NCBI GenBank assembly: GCA_963734965.1
Contig: CAVTJK010000004.1
Coordinates: 1,054,001-1,118,000 of the forward strand
Origin: UBA4742 sp963734965
GTDB taxonomy: Bacteria > Actinomycetota > Acidimicrobiia > Acidimicrobiales > Acidimicrobilacustridaceae
DNA length: 64,000 nt
Direction of reading: 5' to 3'
The position numbers and the translations under genes were made by a program. Numbering within the stretch: position 1 is the first letter of the stretch; every line of letters begins with the position of its first letter. The notes beneath the pieces were generated by a model, which was given only the letters and a program-made list of their open reading frames with translations, was not told where the DNA came from and made no database searches. Positions 53,187-62,982 of this stretch are shown here, in pieces.

Positions 53187-54051
53187 TCGACGAGGCCGGC
53201 GTCAGCGACAGCGGGGACAACGGCTCGAACCCTTCGGTGTAGGCGACCACGTCGTCGGTCGGGTTGGTGGCCGTGGACGAGCAGTCGGTCTTGGTCACGT
53301 CGAGCCCGTTGGCGCTCGTCGCCGTCGGGACCTTGGCCAGGCCGCGAGGCGAGAGGCCCGCCGCGCAGGTCGGCACGTTGAGGTTCTCGAGCAGGACCGG
53401 TGACGAGTCCTTGCCCCCGAGCAGGCCGGCCCGGTTCGAGGTGATCCAGGCCTCGACCTGCTTGACGGCCTCGGGGTAGTCGGGATTGGTGACCCCGGGC
53501 GGCGGGAGCCCAGCGCTCGACGCGAGAGCCGGGATGCCCTGAGCGGCCGCGGCCCGGGCGGCGCCGACCGTGCCCGAGATGTCGACCAGCGGGCCGATGT
53601 TCTGGCCGAAGTTCACCCCTGATACGACGACATCGGGGCGCGGTGAGACGTTCTTGTCGGTCACGGCCCAGGTGATCGTGTCGGCCGGGTACCCGGCCAC
53701 CGCCTTGGCCGGATAGCCGCTGGCCGTCTTGGCATCGGTCACCGTCAGCGGGCCTGAGGTCGTCTTGCCGCCGCTCCCGCTCTGGTTGGTCAGCGGCGCA
53801 ACAACGGTCACCTTGACGCCGTCGAGCGACTTGAGCCCCTCGACGACCGCGTCGATGCCGGGCGCGCTGACGCCGTCGTCGTTGGTGACCAGGATCTGGA
53901 GGGTCTTGGCCGCCGTCGATGTCGTCTGATCGCCGGCGGCGGACGTGCCCGACGAGCTCTTCGATCCGCCCGACGAGCTGCACGCCGCCACGACGAGCAC
54001 GAAGGCGAGGGTCATCCCCAGCACTCGGGTGCGGGCCCCGGTCTCGATCAT
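53179..54051 (-). CDS. surE: 5'/3'-nucleotidase SurE family, lipoprotein form
   Basis: SurE-type phosphatase hydrolysing nucleoside monophosphates, but exported. From ATG 54051 (preceded by GGGGGA) a lipoprotein signal MIETGARTRVLGMTLAFVLV ends VAAC with Cys24; then a serine-rich linker precedes the SurE core: LQILVTNDDGVSAPGIDAVV (metal Asp58-Asp59), VVAPLTNQSGSGGKTTSGPL, and DVVVSGVNFGQNIGPLVDIS. About 290 residues. Normal SurE is cytoplasmic, so a membrane-anchored outer-face form suggests nucleotide scavenging. ATG 54057 is an alternative. Overlaps the DUF6457 gene. Confidence 0.88.
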   Translation of the reverse strand: MIETGARTRVLGMTLAFVLVVAACSSSGGSKSSSGTSAAGDQTTSTAAKTLQILVTNDDGVSAPGIDAVVEGLKSLDGVKVTVVAPLTNQSGSGGKTTSGPLTVTDAKTASGYPAKAVAGYPADTITWAVTDKNVSPRPDVVVSGVNFGQNIGPLVDISGTVGAARAAAAQGIPALASSAGLPPPGVTNPDYPEAVKQVEAWITSNRAGLLGGKDSSPVLLENLNVPTCAAGLSPRGLAKVPTATSANGLDVTKTDCSSTATNPTDDVVAYTEGFEPLSPLSLTPASSSG

Positions 54052-54141
54052 CAGCATCCCCCGTGTCGGGCCGCCCCCACAGGCGGCTGCCCCGACACTA
54101 ACTGGCCCCATCGGGCCCCGAGGACAGGTCTCCAGCGCCGG

Positions 54142-54960
54142 TCAGGGCAGCGAGAGCACGGTCGACTCGGTCGCGGCCCGGACCACCAGACCGGCCCCGT
54201 CGTGTGCGGCCACCAGCTCGGCCACCTGATCGTCGGTGCGATCGGGACCGTGATGGAACAACATCAGCTCGCCCGCGCCGGCCCTGGTCGCCAGCGCGAT
54301 CGCCGCCTCGATGGTGGCGTGACCGTAGGCCAGCGCCATGGCGTGCTCGTCATCGACGAACTGGGCGTCGTGGATCATCATGTCCACGCCGTCGATCAGG
54401 CGGGCGGCGTTGGCCGCCAACTCGTCGTCGCCCGGATCGACCGTGGCGTGATCGGGCAGGTAGGCGAGCGACGAACGCCCGTCGCTGACCCGGTAGCCGA
54501 ACGTGCGACCGCCCTTGTGGGCGATTTCGAGGGCGAGCACGTCGAACCCTTCGATCTGGTGCGTTCCCGGCGCCGCCGATTCGAACGTCCAGGCGCCGCG
54601 CAGCCCGTCGGGACCGATCGGGAAGTGCGGGGGTGACATGGCTCGACCCAGGACCTCGATCGGGTCGCCCTGCTCGGGGATCACGAGCGTGACCTCGGCC
54701 TCGTCGCGGTCGCCCGCGACGAAGAAGGGCAGGCCCTGCAGGTGATCCCAGTGGAGGTGGCTGAGCAGGATCGTGCCGCGATAGGGCGCGCCTTCGAGCA
54801 ATCGGGTCAGCCGTCGCAGTCCGGTACCGGCGTCGAGCACGAGCCGGGGGACGTCGCCGTCGTGGGCCAGGGCGATGCACGAGGTGTTGCCCCCGACCCG
54901 GCAGAAGTCGGGGCCCGGCGCGGGGGTCGAGCCGCGCACCCCGAGGAAGGTGACCCTCAC
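54142..54960 (-). CDS. MBL-fold metallo-hydrolase (ribonuclease-Z/phosphodiesterase-like)
   Basis: A 272-residue metallo-beta-lactamase-fold enzyme: MRVTFLGVRGSTPAPGPDFC, then the metal motif LLSHLHWDHLQGLPFFVAGD (HxHxDH), ALAYGHATIEAAIALATRAG with the later His, and MLFHHGPDRTDDQVAELVAA. LGVRGSTPAP and the AYGHAT pattern are of the cAMP-phosphodiesterase/RNase-Z-like branch often found with cNMP-binding proteins. GTG 54960 overlaps the stop of the cNMP-binding gene (GTGA), so the two are co-translated. It could degrade a cyclic nucleotide or a related signal; that is inference from context. Confidence 0.88.
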   Translation of the reverse strand: MRVTFLGVRGSTPAPGPDFCRVGGNTSCIALAHDGDVPRLVLDAGTGLRRLTRLLEGAPYRGTILLSHLHWDHLQGLPFFVAGDRDEAEVTLVIPEQGDPIEVLGRAMSPPHFPIGPDGLRGAWTFESAAPGTHQIEGFDVLALEIAHKGGRTFGYRVSDGRSSLAYLPDHATVDPGDDELAANAARLIDGVDMMIHDAQFVDDEHAMALAYGHATIEAAIALATRAGAGELMLFHHGPDRTDDQVAELVAAHDGAGLVVRAATESTVLSLP

Positions 54961-55979
54961 GAGGTGGGCTCGGCCTCCCGCCGATGTCCCGCGCTGAGCT
55001 CGGCCATCGCCGCGACGTCGATGTCGTCGCGGCGGGCGACGGCGACGCGGACGGGCGTGAGCGCCCGCAGCGTGCTGGTGCGCGTACCCGACTCGAGCAG
55101 CGCCCGCTCCCCCAGGATGGCGCCCGGCCCGACCTCGGCGACCACCTCGCCGTCGACGTCCACCGCCAGCACGCCGTCGAGCAACAGGTAGAGCTCGTCG
55201 CCCGCGGCCCCCTGGGTCGTGAGCGCCAGGCCGGTCTTGATCTTGCGGATCTTGGGCTTGGTTCCTGACCGCATGATGGTCGACGACAGCTCGCGTTCGA
55301 GGGCCGACTCGACGGCGGTCACGAGGGCCGGCGTGTCCTCGTCACCCCAGGGCGTGTTGCGTTCGACCTGGCCGTGGTACCAGTTGTTGAAGTCGGTGAG
55401 CCCGGCCTTGGCCACGAGGGCGCCGTCGGCGTCATAGATCCAGTGCCGCGGGAAGCGTGAGGCGCCGGCGACGTCGAACGACGAGTGGCCCTCGGCGTCG
55501 ATGGTCAGCGAGAGCGTGGTCCACACCGCCGGGGGCGAGAACACGACGAACGGCGGGCGGTTCACGTGGCGCGGCGCGGGCACCGCGGTGCGGCCGCCGG
55601 CCGTCTGGGTGAAGGTGGCCGTGCGACCGTCGAGGACGACGGGCTGGCGGATGTCGGGCAGCCCGACGGCCGCGAAGGTGGCGTCGGCCCCGCCGAGGCG
55701 AATGGTCGTCGACCCCATCATCCCGCCGCAGGCCGGACCGTTGGCATAGCCCGCATCGACGATCTGGCCGTCCTCGACGTCGACCCAGACGTCGAGCCGG
55801 TTGGCGAACCGGAAGCGGTCCTCGTCGCGCCAGGCTTCGAGGGCTCCGTCGTGGTCGATCCGGTCGGGCGGCGGCTCGTCGTAGTGGGTGAACCCGATCT
55901 GGAACAGGGGCTTGCTGATGCCGCGGACAGCCTCAGACGGGATCCACGACACGGAGGTGACTGACGAGGTGTATCGCAT
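54957..55979 (-). CDS. Cyclic-nucleotide-binding-domain protein with an unassigned N-terminal domain
   Basis: A 340-residue protein. The C-terminal third is a cNMP-binding domain: KIKTGLALTTQGAAGDELYL, LLDGVLAVDVDGEVVAEVGP, GAILGERALLESGTRTSTLR (phosphate-binding cassette with GERALLESGTRTSTL matching the ExxL...R.A pattern). The N-terminal 230 residues (LFQIGFTHYDEPPPDRIDHD, FRFANRLDVWVDVEDGQIVD, GRTAVPAPRHVNRPPFVVFS) are beta-rich and I cannot assign them. No HTH, so not a Crp-type regulator. It is divergent from a receiver-cyclase gene and coupled to the metallo-hydrolase: likely the effector of that cyclase. Confidence 0.82.
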   Translation of the reverse strand: MRYTSSVTSVSWIPSEAVRGISKPLFQIGFTHYDEPPPDRIDHDGALEAWRDEDRFRFANRLDVWVDVEDGQIVDAGYANGPACGGMMGSTTIRLGGADATFAAVGLPDIRQPVVLDGRTATFTQTAGGRTAVPAPRHVNRPPFVVFSPPAVWTTLSLTIDAEGHSSFDVAGASRFPRHWIYDADGALVAKAGLTDFNNWYHGQVERNTPWGDEDTPALVTAVESALERELSSTIMRSGTKPKIRKIKTGLALTTQGAAGDELYLLLDGVLAVDVDGEVVAEVGPGAILGERALLESGTRTSTLRALTPVRVAVARRDDIDVAAMAELSAGHRREAEPTS

Positions 55980-56112
55980 GGTCCAAGCGTACGATCCGGA
56001 CGCGATCGCCCCAAGGGCGCAGGCCTCGGTGGCAGTGGTGGTGCCAACACCACCCGCGCGTGGGATCCTGTCCCCCTTTCCGAGTAGCGGCAATCCGAGG
56101 TCTGATGCACGG

Positions 56113-57468
56113 GTGGACGACACCGAATCGAAGTCTGGGTCCGGCGACGGGCGTATCACCGTCTTCCTGGCGGACGACAACCTGCTGGTGCGTGAAGGCG
56201 TACGGGCTCTGCTCGCCCTCGAGCGCGACATCGAGGTCGTCGGCGTGGCGGCCGACTACGACGAGTTGGTGAACGGGGCCGAGGCGACCAACCCGCAGGT
56301 GGTGGTGACCGACATCCGGATGCCGCCGACCTTCCAGCAGGAGGGCATCGAAGCGGCCAAGCAGGTGCGCAAGCGCCATCCCGGCACGGGGGTGGTCGTC
56401 CTGTCGCAGTACGACGAGCCCGAGTACGCCATCGCCCTGCTCGAGCAGGGCGCGGCCGGCTACGCCTACCTGCTGAAGGAACGGGTGAGCGACGGCAACC
56501 GACTGGCCAAGGCGGTGCGCGAGGTGGCGACGGGGGGCTCGATGCTCGATCCCGAGATCGTGCAGGCGCTCGTGTCGCCGGTCCGCGAGGACGGCGAGCT
56601 GTCGGCCCAGGACGAGGCGCTGTTGCGCGAGGTGGCCGAGGGCCGGCCCGTCAAGGCCATCGCGTCGTCACACCACACGACGCCGGAGGCGATCAACACG
56701 GCGATCGAGGCGCTCTTCCTGCAGCTGGCCAAGGGGGCGACCACCGGAGGCGAGGGCGCGCTTCGGCGCCTGCGCCTGCTGCAGAAGGCCATCGTCGATC
56801 GCGAAGAGCAAGGTGAGACGCTCAGCCGGCTGCTGCCGGGCGGCCTGGCCGAGAAGCTCCGTGACGACCGCGACGCGGCGGGGCGCACCGAGCGCCTCGA
56901 GGTCACCGTGCTCATGTCCGACGTGCGCGGCTACAGCGCGATCGCCGAGACGACCGATCCGACCCTGCTGGCCGGCCAGCTCAACACGCATCGCCAGGAG
57001 ATGAACGCCGCCATCCTCGACGAGGACGGCACCGTGATGCAGTACGTGGGCGACGCCGTCATGGCGGTGTTCGGCGCACCGTTCCCCCAGACCGACCATG
57101 CCGACCGGGCCGTGCGCGCCGCCAGCGGCATGCACCGCCGTCAGGAAGAGGTCAATCGCCACTGGCACGACGAAGGCCTGGCCGCCTTCGGCCTGGGCAT
57201 CGGCCTGTCGACGGGCGACGTCGCCGCCGCCCTGCTCGGCAGCGAGGAGCGCCTCGAATACACACTGGTGGGCGACACGGTCAACCTCGCTCAGCGCCTG
57301 CAGGACCTGGCCCGCCCCGCGGGAACCACGGTCTGCAGCGCCGCCACCATCGCCAGCCTGTCCGAACCGGTCGAGACCGAACCCATGGGTCCCACGACCG
57401 TCAAGGGCCGAGAAGGCGTCCTGACCCCATACCGAATCACGATGATCACCGTGGAGGTACCCCGTTGA
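56113..57468 (+). CDS. Response regulator fused to a class III (adenylate/guanylate) cyclase
   Basis: A 451-residue signalling protein. The receiver (about 14-130) has Asp21-Asp22, phosphoacceptor Asp67 in VVVTDIRMPP, Ser97 and Lys121 in YLLKERV. Residues 161-206 (LSAQDEALLREVAEGRPVKA) align with a LuxR helix-turn-helix but have lost its consensus. The cyclase domain starts at 262: LEVTVLMSDVRGYSAIAETT with metal Asp269 and YVGDAVMAVFGAP with Asp313. Substrate residues look like Gln309 and Thr383 (the latter as in class IIIb enzymes), with Asn390 and Arg394 conserved. Start GTG 56113 is the last one before the receiver; ATG 55978 is possible. TTGA overlap with the ABC gene. Divergent from the cNMP-binding gene. 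Confidence 0.87.
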   Translation: MDDTESKSGSGDGRITVFLADDNLLVREGVRALLALERDIEVVGVAADYDELVNGAEATNPQVVVTDIRMPPTFQQEGIEAAKQVRKRHPGTGVVVLSQYDEPEYAIALLEQGAAGYAYLLKERVSDGNRLAKAVREVATGGSMLDPEIVQALVSPVREDGELSAQDEALLREVAEGRPVKAIASSHHTTPEAINTAIEALFLQLAKGATTGGEGALRRLRLLQKAIVDREEQGETLSRLLPGGLAEKLRDDRDAAGRTERLEVTVLMSDVRGYSAIAETTDPTLLAGQLNTHRQEMNAAILDEDGTVMQYVGDAVMAVFGAPFPQTDHADRAVRAASGMHRRQEEVNRHWHDEGLAAFGLGIGLSTGDVAAALLGSEERLEYTLVGDTVNLAQRLQDLARPAGTTVCSAATIASLSEPVETEPMGPTTVKGREGVLTPYRITMITVEVPR

Positions 57469-58288
57469 CTGCCGATCCGATCCTGCAGCGTGCGCGGTGT
57501 CCGCAAGACCTTCGAGGCGGAGCTGGCACCCGTCCGGGCCCTGCGCGGCGCCGATCTCGACGTCGCCGACGGCGAGTTCATCGCCATCATGGGCCCGTCG
57601 GGGTGTGGCAAGTCGACGCTGCTGAACCTGGTCGCCGGGCTCGATCTGGCCGACGAGGCGACCATCGTGTTCGGCGGCCAGACCATCACCGGCCGAGACG
57701 AGGACTGGCTGGCGCGGATGCGTCGCCACGACATCGGCATGGTGTTCCAGTTCTTCAACCTGCTCGAGGGCATGACCGTGCTCGAGAACGTCGCCCTGCC
57801 GGCCATCATCGCCGGCAAGCGACGCAAGGCGGCCGAAACCCAGGCCCGCGACCTGCTCGACCTGCTCGGGCTCGGCGACAAGTCCGGCGAGGTGCCGGCC
57901 GTGCTGTCGGGAGGTCAGCGCCAACGCCTGGCCATCGCCCGAGCACTGGCCAACCAGCCGACGCTCCTGCTGGCCGACGAGCCGACCGGCGCCCTCGACA
58001 CGCGAGGGGGGTCGCGAGGTGCTCGAGCTGTTCCGTCGTCTGCATGCCGACGGCCAGACGATCGTCATGGTGACCCACAGCGACGAGGTGGCCGCTGGCG
58101 CCAGCCGCATCGTGCACATGCGCGACGGTCGCATCGAGGACGGCGAGATCGAGACGTCCTCTGCCGGCGTCGGCGACGCAGAAGCCGCCGTCCACCAGGC
58201 CGAGACCGAGGTCGACAGGCCAGCCACACCTACACCGTCCGCCGGCGAGGCCACCGAGCTGGTCAGCCCGGCCGACGGCCGCGCCTGA
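57465..58288 (+). CDS. ABC transporter ATP-binding protein, MacB/LolD-type (two insertions)
   Basis: ATPase of an export-type (MacB/FtsX) transporter. Walker A MGPSGCGKSTLLNLVAGLDL, Q-loop GMVFQFFNLLEGMTVLENVA, signature LSGGQRQRLAIARAL, Walker B LLLADEPTGALDT and the switch region IVMVTHSDEVAAGASRIVHM. A C-terminal extension EDGEIETSSAGVGDAEAAVH is unusual for the family. Two insertions, near 57489 (before VRGVRKTF) and in the six-G run 58006-58011, split it; repaired length is 273 residues. TTG 57465 overlaps the cyclase TGA, with GGAGG eight bases upstream, so its translation depends on the cyclase. Pairs with the following permease gene. Confidence 0.9.
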
Positions 58289-58303
58289 CGCCGAGCTCCC
58301 TCG

Positions 58304-60800
58304 TTGGCCACCCTCCTCTACCGCCTCCGTGCTGACCTGCGCACGGGGTGGAAGTCCCTCGTGGTGATCGCCCTGCTCGTCGGTCTGGCGGGCGGCGCCG
58401 TGCTGGCCAGCCTGGCCGCCGCCCGCCGCACCGACTCGGCCTATTCGCGCCTGCGCCGGGCCACCAACGCGTGGGACGTCGAGGTGAACCCGAACGACGG
58501 CGCCCAGAGCGTGCTGACGATGGCGGAGCTCCGGAAGCTGCCCGAAGTCGAAGCCATCGCCCGCATCAACGGCGTGGCCATGTACCCGTCGCTGGCCAAG
58601 TCGCTCAACGACTCCTTCTCGTTCCCGCCGATGATCTACACCGACAAGGACGCGACCCACACGATCGGTCGTCCCCTCATGATCGCCGGCCGCCAGCCCG
58701 CCGCTGACGACCCGAACGGGGTCTGGGTCGAGCGCACCTTCGCCGACCAGCACCACCTGAAGGTCGGGCAGACCTTCACCTACTCGGTCATCACCCAGCC
58801 GCAGTGGGAAGCGCTCATGAACGGCTCACCCAGCCCCGGCCCTCGTGACGGCGCTGACCCATCCGCGCCGCCGCCCTCCGGGGCTCGGCGCGGATCGACG
58901 GCATCGGCCTGCTCCCCGACGGGGTGGTGTCCGACCCTGGTTACACGCCGGCCTCGCTCATGATGACCCCGGCGTTCGCGGCCGCCCACCCGCAGGCCTA
59001 CAGCCCCTACTGGGGGGCCATGGTGAAGTTGAAGCCCGGCACGGACGTCGACGCCTTCACCGCCAAGGTCCGCGCCCTGGTCCCGACCACCGGCCCGAAC
59101 GCCGAGTCCATCGCCTTCCAGCGGGCGGCCGCCGTCACCAACGAGGTCTCCGACGCCACCGACCCGCAGGTGCTCGCCCTCGAGGCCTTCGCGGGGCTGA
59201 CGTTCCTGCTCGGGCTGGTCGTGGTCGGTCAGGCCGTGTCGCGCCGGCTGCAGATCGACGCCGCGGGACAACCCCACCCTCGCGGCGATGGGCAGCACCC
59301 GACCCGGGCGCATGGCCGAGGCCATGGCCAAGATGCTGGTCGCCGTGGTGGTCGGGTCGGTCCTGGCCGTCGTCATCGCCATCGCCAGCTCGCCCCTCGC
59401 GCCCGTCGGCGTCGTCGGCATCGCCGAGGTGCACCCCGGCGTCGCCTTGGACTGGCCGGTCCTTCTCCTCGGCGGCCTGGGCACCATCGCGGTCGGCGCG
59501 CTGATCGCCGCCATCCCGGCCTGGCGCTCGTCGCGGGTGCTCAGCGGCGAACGCATCCCCACCCGATCGCGCACGGCGGCGACGGTGGCCGGGGCCGGCG
59601 GATCGCTGGCCGCGGTCGTCGGCATCCGGTTCGGGCTCGAGCCCGGCGCCGGCCGCACGGCCGTGCCGGTCCGCACCACGCTGTTGGCCGCGGCCACCGC
59701 CGTTGCGCTGGTCACCGCGGTCGCGGTGTTCTCGGCCAGCCTCGACCACCTGACCTCGACCCCTCGGCCTGTACGGCTCGGCGTGGGACGCGCAGATCGA
59801 GCTGGACAACCTCACGACGCTGGCCAACACGCCGACCTCACCGACGCACAGCTACGAGCCAAGGAGGCCGACTTCGCCAGGCAGGCCGACCGGTCCGGAT
59901 CGGTCGAGGCGTCGTCGGTGCTGCGCGTCGGGGAGATCCGCTCGGGGGCGGCCGCCATCCCGGCGCATGGGGGTGGCGCTCGGAAGTCGACCCGTGCATC
60001 CGACCATCGTCGCCGGCCGGGCCCCCGACGGCGTGGACGAGGTCGCGCTGGGTCAGACGACGATGGATCGGCTCCACGTCCACATCGGCGACACCGTTCC
60101 GCTCTCCGTCGGCGAGACGGGGCCGAGCCGGCCGGTGCGGGTCGTGGGCCGGGCCGTGCTGCCCGGCCTGGCGCCCTACCCCGGCTCGGACAAGGCCGGG
60201 CTCGGCGTGGGCGCCCTCCTGACCGAGGCCGGCTGGAAGCGCTACAGCTCGAACTACTACAAGGACGTGTACATCTTCCGGTACCAGCCAGGGCACTCGG
60301 CCGCGACGCTCAACCGGGCCATCGGGTCGATCTCGCCGACCGACGTACCCCTGCCCCTCGACGCCGTGAACCGCCCAGCGGGGGTCATCAGCCTCGAGCA
60401 GCTGCGCTCGACCCCGACCCTGCTGGCCATGCTCGTCGCCCTGCTGCTGGGTGCGGCCGTGGCCAACGCGTTGGTGGTGGCCGTGCGCCGCCGCCGCCAC
60501 GACCTGGCCGTCCTGCGCACCCTCGGGTTCACCACCGGACAGGTGCTGCGGACGGTCCTGTGGCAGGCCACCACCGTGGCCGTGATCGCGCTCATGGTCG
60601 GCCTGCCGCTCGGTCTGATCGGCGGTCGCTGGAGCTGGACGTTGCTGGCCGAGCGCCTCGGGACCGTGGCCGTGCCCCTCGTGTCGGCCGGGGCGCTGGT
60701 GGTGGTGGGCGTGATCGTCCTGGGCCTGGCCAACCTGGTCGGGCTGGTCCCCGGCATCCGCGCTGCTCGCTCACCGGGCACCGCCCTGAGGACGGAGTAA
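58304..60800 (+). CDS. FtsX-like ABC permease, MacB type (several indels)
   Basis: Membrane partner of the preceding ATPase: about 830 residues with an N-terminal helix WKSLVVIALLVGLAGGAVLA, a large extracytoplasmic domain, a first FtsX core (ALEAFAGLTFLLGLVVVGQA, KMLVAVVVGSVLAVVIAIAS), a second large loop and a second core at the C-terminus (TLLAMLVALLLGAAVANALV, LAVLRTLGFTTGQVLRTVLW, LVSAGALVVVGVIVLGLANL). Indels are apparent near 58.85, 59.28, 59.77, 59.83 and 59.97 kb, some +1 and at least one -1, so the exact protein is uncertain. TTG 58304 starts 15 bases after the ATPase stop. Substrate unknown; such pairs export lipoproteins or drugs or act mechanically. Confidence 0.85.
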
Positions 60801-60804
60801 CGCG

Positions 60805-62904
60805 ATGTCGACCGTCACCGACGCCGTTGCCTCGCCTACGTTCGAGCGCATCGAACCTCGGTCGCCCGCGTCCCCCTGGCCCGTGCGGATCGCCGCGGCC
60901 GTCGTCTCCGTGGTCGCCCTGGTCGTCGCCGGACTGGCCATCGGCGGTCACCACGGAGCCGGCGCCGTCACGACCGCGGTGGTGGCCGCCCTGTGGGTGA
61001 TCGGCGCCCTCGCGCTGGTGGTGCGCCGACCGACCGAGCCGATGGGACTGCTCGTCGCCCTCGTCGCCGTGGCGCTGGCCGGGACGGCGGGCCAGTCCGT
61101 CATCGCCGTCGCCGCGTTGCCCGCTCTGGCCGCGGCGGTGCTGTTGGCCGCGCCTGATGGTCGGCTGGTCACGCGGTGGCGACGCGTGGCCGCGGCAGTG
61201 GCCGTCCTCGCCGCCATCGTGACGGCCGTCGGGCTGCAGCCGAAGAGCCCGTCGATCCCGGTGTGGCCCGTCGTGATCGAATCCATACTCCTCGGGACCA
61301 TCGGGTTGGTCGGCTACCTCGTGAGCTGCCGAGAGGCGACCCCCACCGACCGGGCCCGCCTGCAGTGGCTCGGATGGGCCGTCGTGGTCGCGGCGACCAT
61401 CTCGCTGGCCGCGCTCGGCCTCGATGCCATCGTCGGCTTCCCCCGCCATCCCGAGCTCGCGGCCATGGGGGCAAGCGTCCTGGTACCCGTCGCGCTGGTC
61501 GCCGCCACCTTCGACGCCGCCGTGGCCGCCGTCGATCGCCTGCTCGTCCGCACCATCGTGATCGCCGGCCTGGTCGCCCTGGTCGAGGCCGTCTACCTCC
61601 TCGTCGTGATCGGGCTCGGCCACGTCCCGACGACGAGCGACCGCGAGATCCTCGTTCTGTCGATGTCGGCCGCCGCCCTTGCCGCGCTGCTGGCCATCCC
61701 CGCGCGGCGCCGTCTCGAGGAGGTGGCGAACCAACGCGTCTACCGCGCCCGTCAGGCCCCCGACGAGCCGCTGCGCACCTTCGCGGGCCGCATGTCGCGC
61801 GCCATCCCGCTCGACGAACTGCTCCTGCAGCTGGCCGAGTCGTTGCACAAGAGCCTCCGACTCACCGGCGCCGAGATCTGGACCGGCACCGACGGCGTGC
61901 TCGACCGCGTGGCCTCGGTGCCCGATCGGGGCGCCCATCGTCTGGTGCTGGCCGGAGAGGAGCTGACCGTCGTGGCCCGCTCCCACGTGTCGGGCCAGGC
62001 GTGGGCCCAGGTGTGGATCCCCGAGCTGATGGCCGGTCGCGAGTCGGCCATCGTGCGCATCGTGGCCATCAGCCACCTCGGTGAGCTGCTGGGCTTGATC
62101 GTCGTCGAGCGGGGCGCCGACGCCCTGGCCTTCACCGAGGAGGACGACCGCGTGCTCGCCGAGCTGGCCCGGCCGGTCGGACTGGCCCTGCACAACGTGC
62201 GCCTCGACTCGGCCCTGCAGGAGTCGTTGGACGAGTTGAAGGAGCGCAACCAGGAGCTGCGGGAGTCGAGGGCACGCATCGTGGCCGCCTCGGATGACTC
62301 GCGGCGCCAGATCGAGCGCAACCTCCACGACGGCGCCCAACAGCACCTCGTGGCCATGGCCGTCAAGATCGGCCTGGCCCACCAGCTGCTCGAGTCCGAT
62401 CCGGTCACGGCGGCGACGATGCTCGAAGAGCTGCGGTCCGACGTGCAGAGCACCCTGGGCGAGCTGCGCGAGCTGGCCCACGGGATCTACCCGCCGTTGC
62501 TGCGCGATCGAGGACTCCTCGAGGCCCTGCAGACGGCGGCCAACCGGTCGGTGCTGGCGACCTATGTCGAGGCCACCGACACCGGCCGCTACGACGAGGG
62601 CATCGAGACGGCGGTGTACTTCTGCTGCCTCGAAGCCATGCAGAACGCCGGCAAGCACGCCGGGCCCGACGCCGAGCTGACCGTCCGCATCGTCGAGACC
62701 GACGAGAACGACCTGCGGGTCCTGGCCTTCTCGGTCGTGGACAACGGTGCCGGCTTCGACCCGAGCGTCGGCGGGAGCGGCCACGGCTTCGTCAACATGG
62801 CCGACCGCCTCGGCGCCGTCGGCGGCGAGCTGACCGTCACCTCCGCTCCCGGCCAGGGCACCACCATCGCCGGCCGCATCCCGCTCCCCGGCGACGATGC
62901 CTGA
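60805..62904 (+). CDS. NarL-type sensor histidine kinase (HisKA_3) with membrane and GAF domains
   Basis: A 699-residue membrane kinase. At least six hydrophobic helices fill residues 25-290 (IAAAVVSVVALVVAGLAIGG, ALPALAAAVLLAAPDGRLVT, VVIESILLGTIGLVGYLVSC), then a GAF-like sensor about 330-470 (AESLHKSLRLTGAEIWTGTD, LGELLGLIVVERGADALAFT), the HisKA_3 dimer with His508 in SRRQIERNLHDGAQQHLVAM, and an ATPase end ALQTAANRSVLATYVEATDT, MQNAGKHAGPDAELTVRIVE, DNGAGFDPSVGGSGHGFVNM. It begins four bases after the permease stop, so belongs to the cyclase-ABC operon. Likely phosphorylates one or more of the regulators nearby. Confidence 0.92.
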   Translation: MSTVTDAVASPTFERIEPRSPASPWPVRIAAAVVSVVALVVAGLAIGGHHGAGAVTTAVVAALWVIGALALVVRRPTEPMGLLVALVAVALAGTAGQSVIAVAALPALAAAVLLAAPDGRLVTRWRRVAAAVAVLAAIVTAVGLQPKSPSIPVWPVVIESILLGTIGLVGYLVSCREATPTDRARLQWLGWAVVVAATISLAALGLDAIVGFPRHPELAAMGASVLVPVALVAATFDAAVAAVDRLLVRTIVIAGLVALVEAVYLLVVIGLGHVPTTSDREILVLSMSAAALAALLAIPARRRLEEVANQRVYRARQAPDEPLRTFAGRMSRAIPLDELLLQLAESLHKSLRLTGAEIWTGTDGVLDRVASVPDRGAHRLVLAGEELTVVARSHVSGQAWAQVWIPELMAGRESAIVRIVAISHLGELLGLIVVERGADALAFTEEDDRVLAELARPVGLALHNVRLDSALQESLDELKERNQELRESRARIVAASDDSRRQIERNLHDGAQQHLVAMAVKIGLAHQLLESDPVTAATMLEELRSDVQSTLGELRELAHGIYPPLLRDRGLLEALQTAANRSVLATYVEATDTGRYDEGIETAVYFCCLEAMQNAGKHAGPDAELTVRIVETDENDLRVLAFSVVDNGAGFDPSVGGSGHGFVNMADRLGAVGGELTVTSAPGQGTTIAGRIPLPGDDA

Positions 62905-62919
62905 CCCGCGCGCCCGGTG

Positions 62920-62966
62920 TTCTGGCGGCGATGAAGGGCGTCACACGCCCTCCATCACCGCCAGAA
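62920..62966. repeat. Dispersed palindromic repeat, copy 5
   Basis: Arms TTCTGGCGGCGATGAAGG and CCTCCATCACCGCCAGAA around GCGTCACACGC, in the convergent gap between the kinase stop (62904) and the receiver-only regulator stop (62983), so a plausible two-way terminator. Confidence 0.85.
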
Positions 62967-62982
62967 GCCGAAGGGACGCGGG

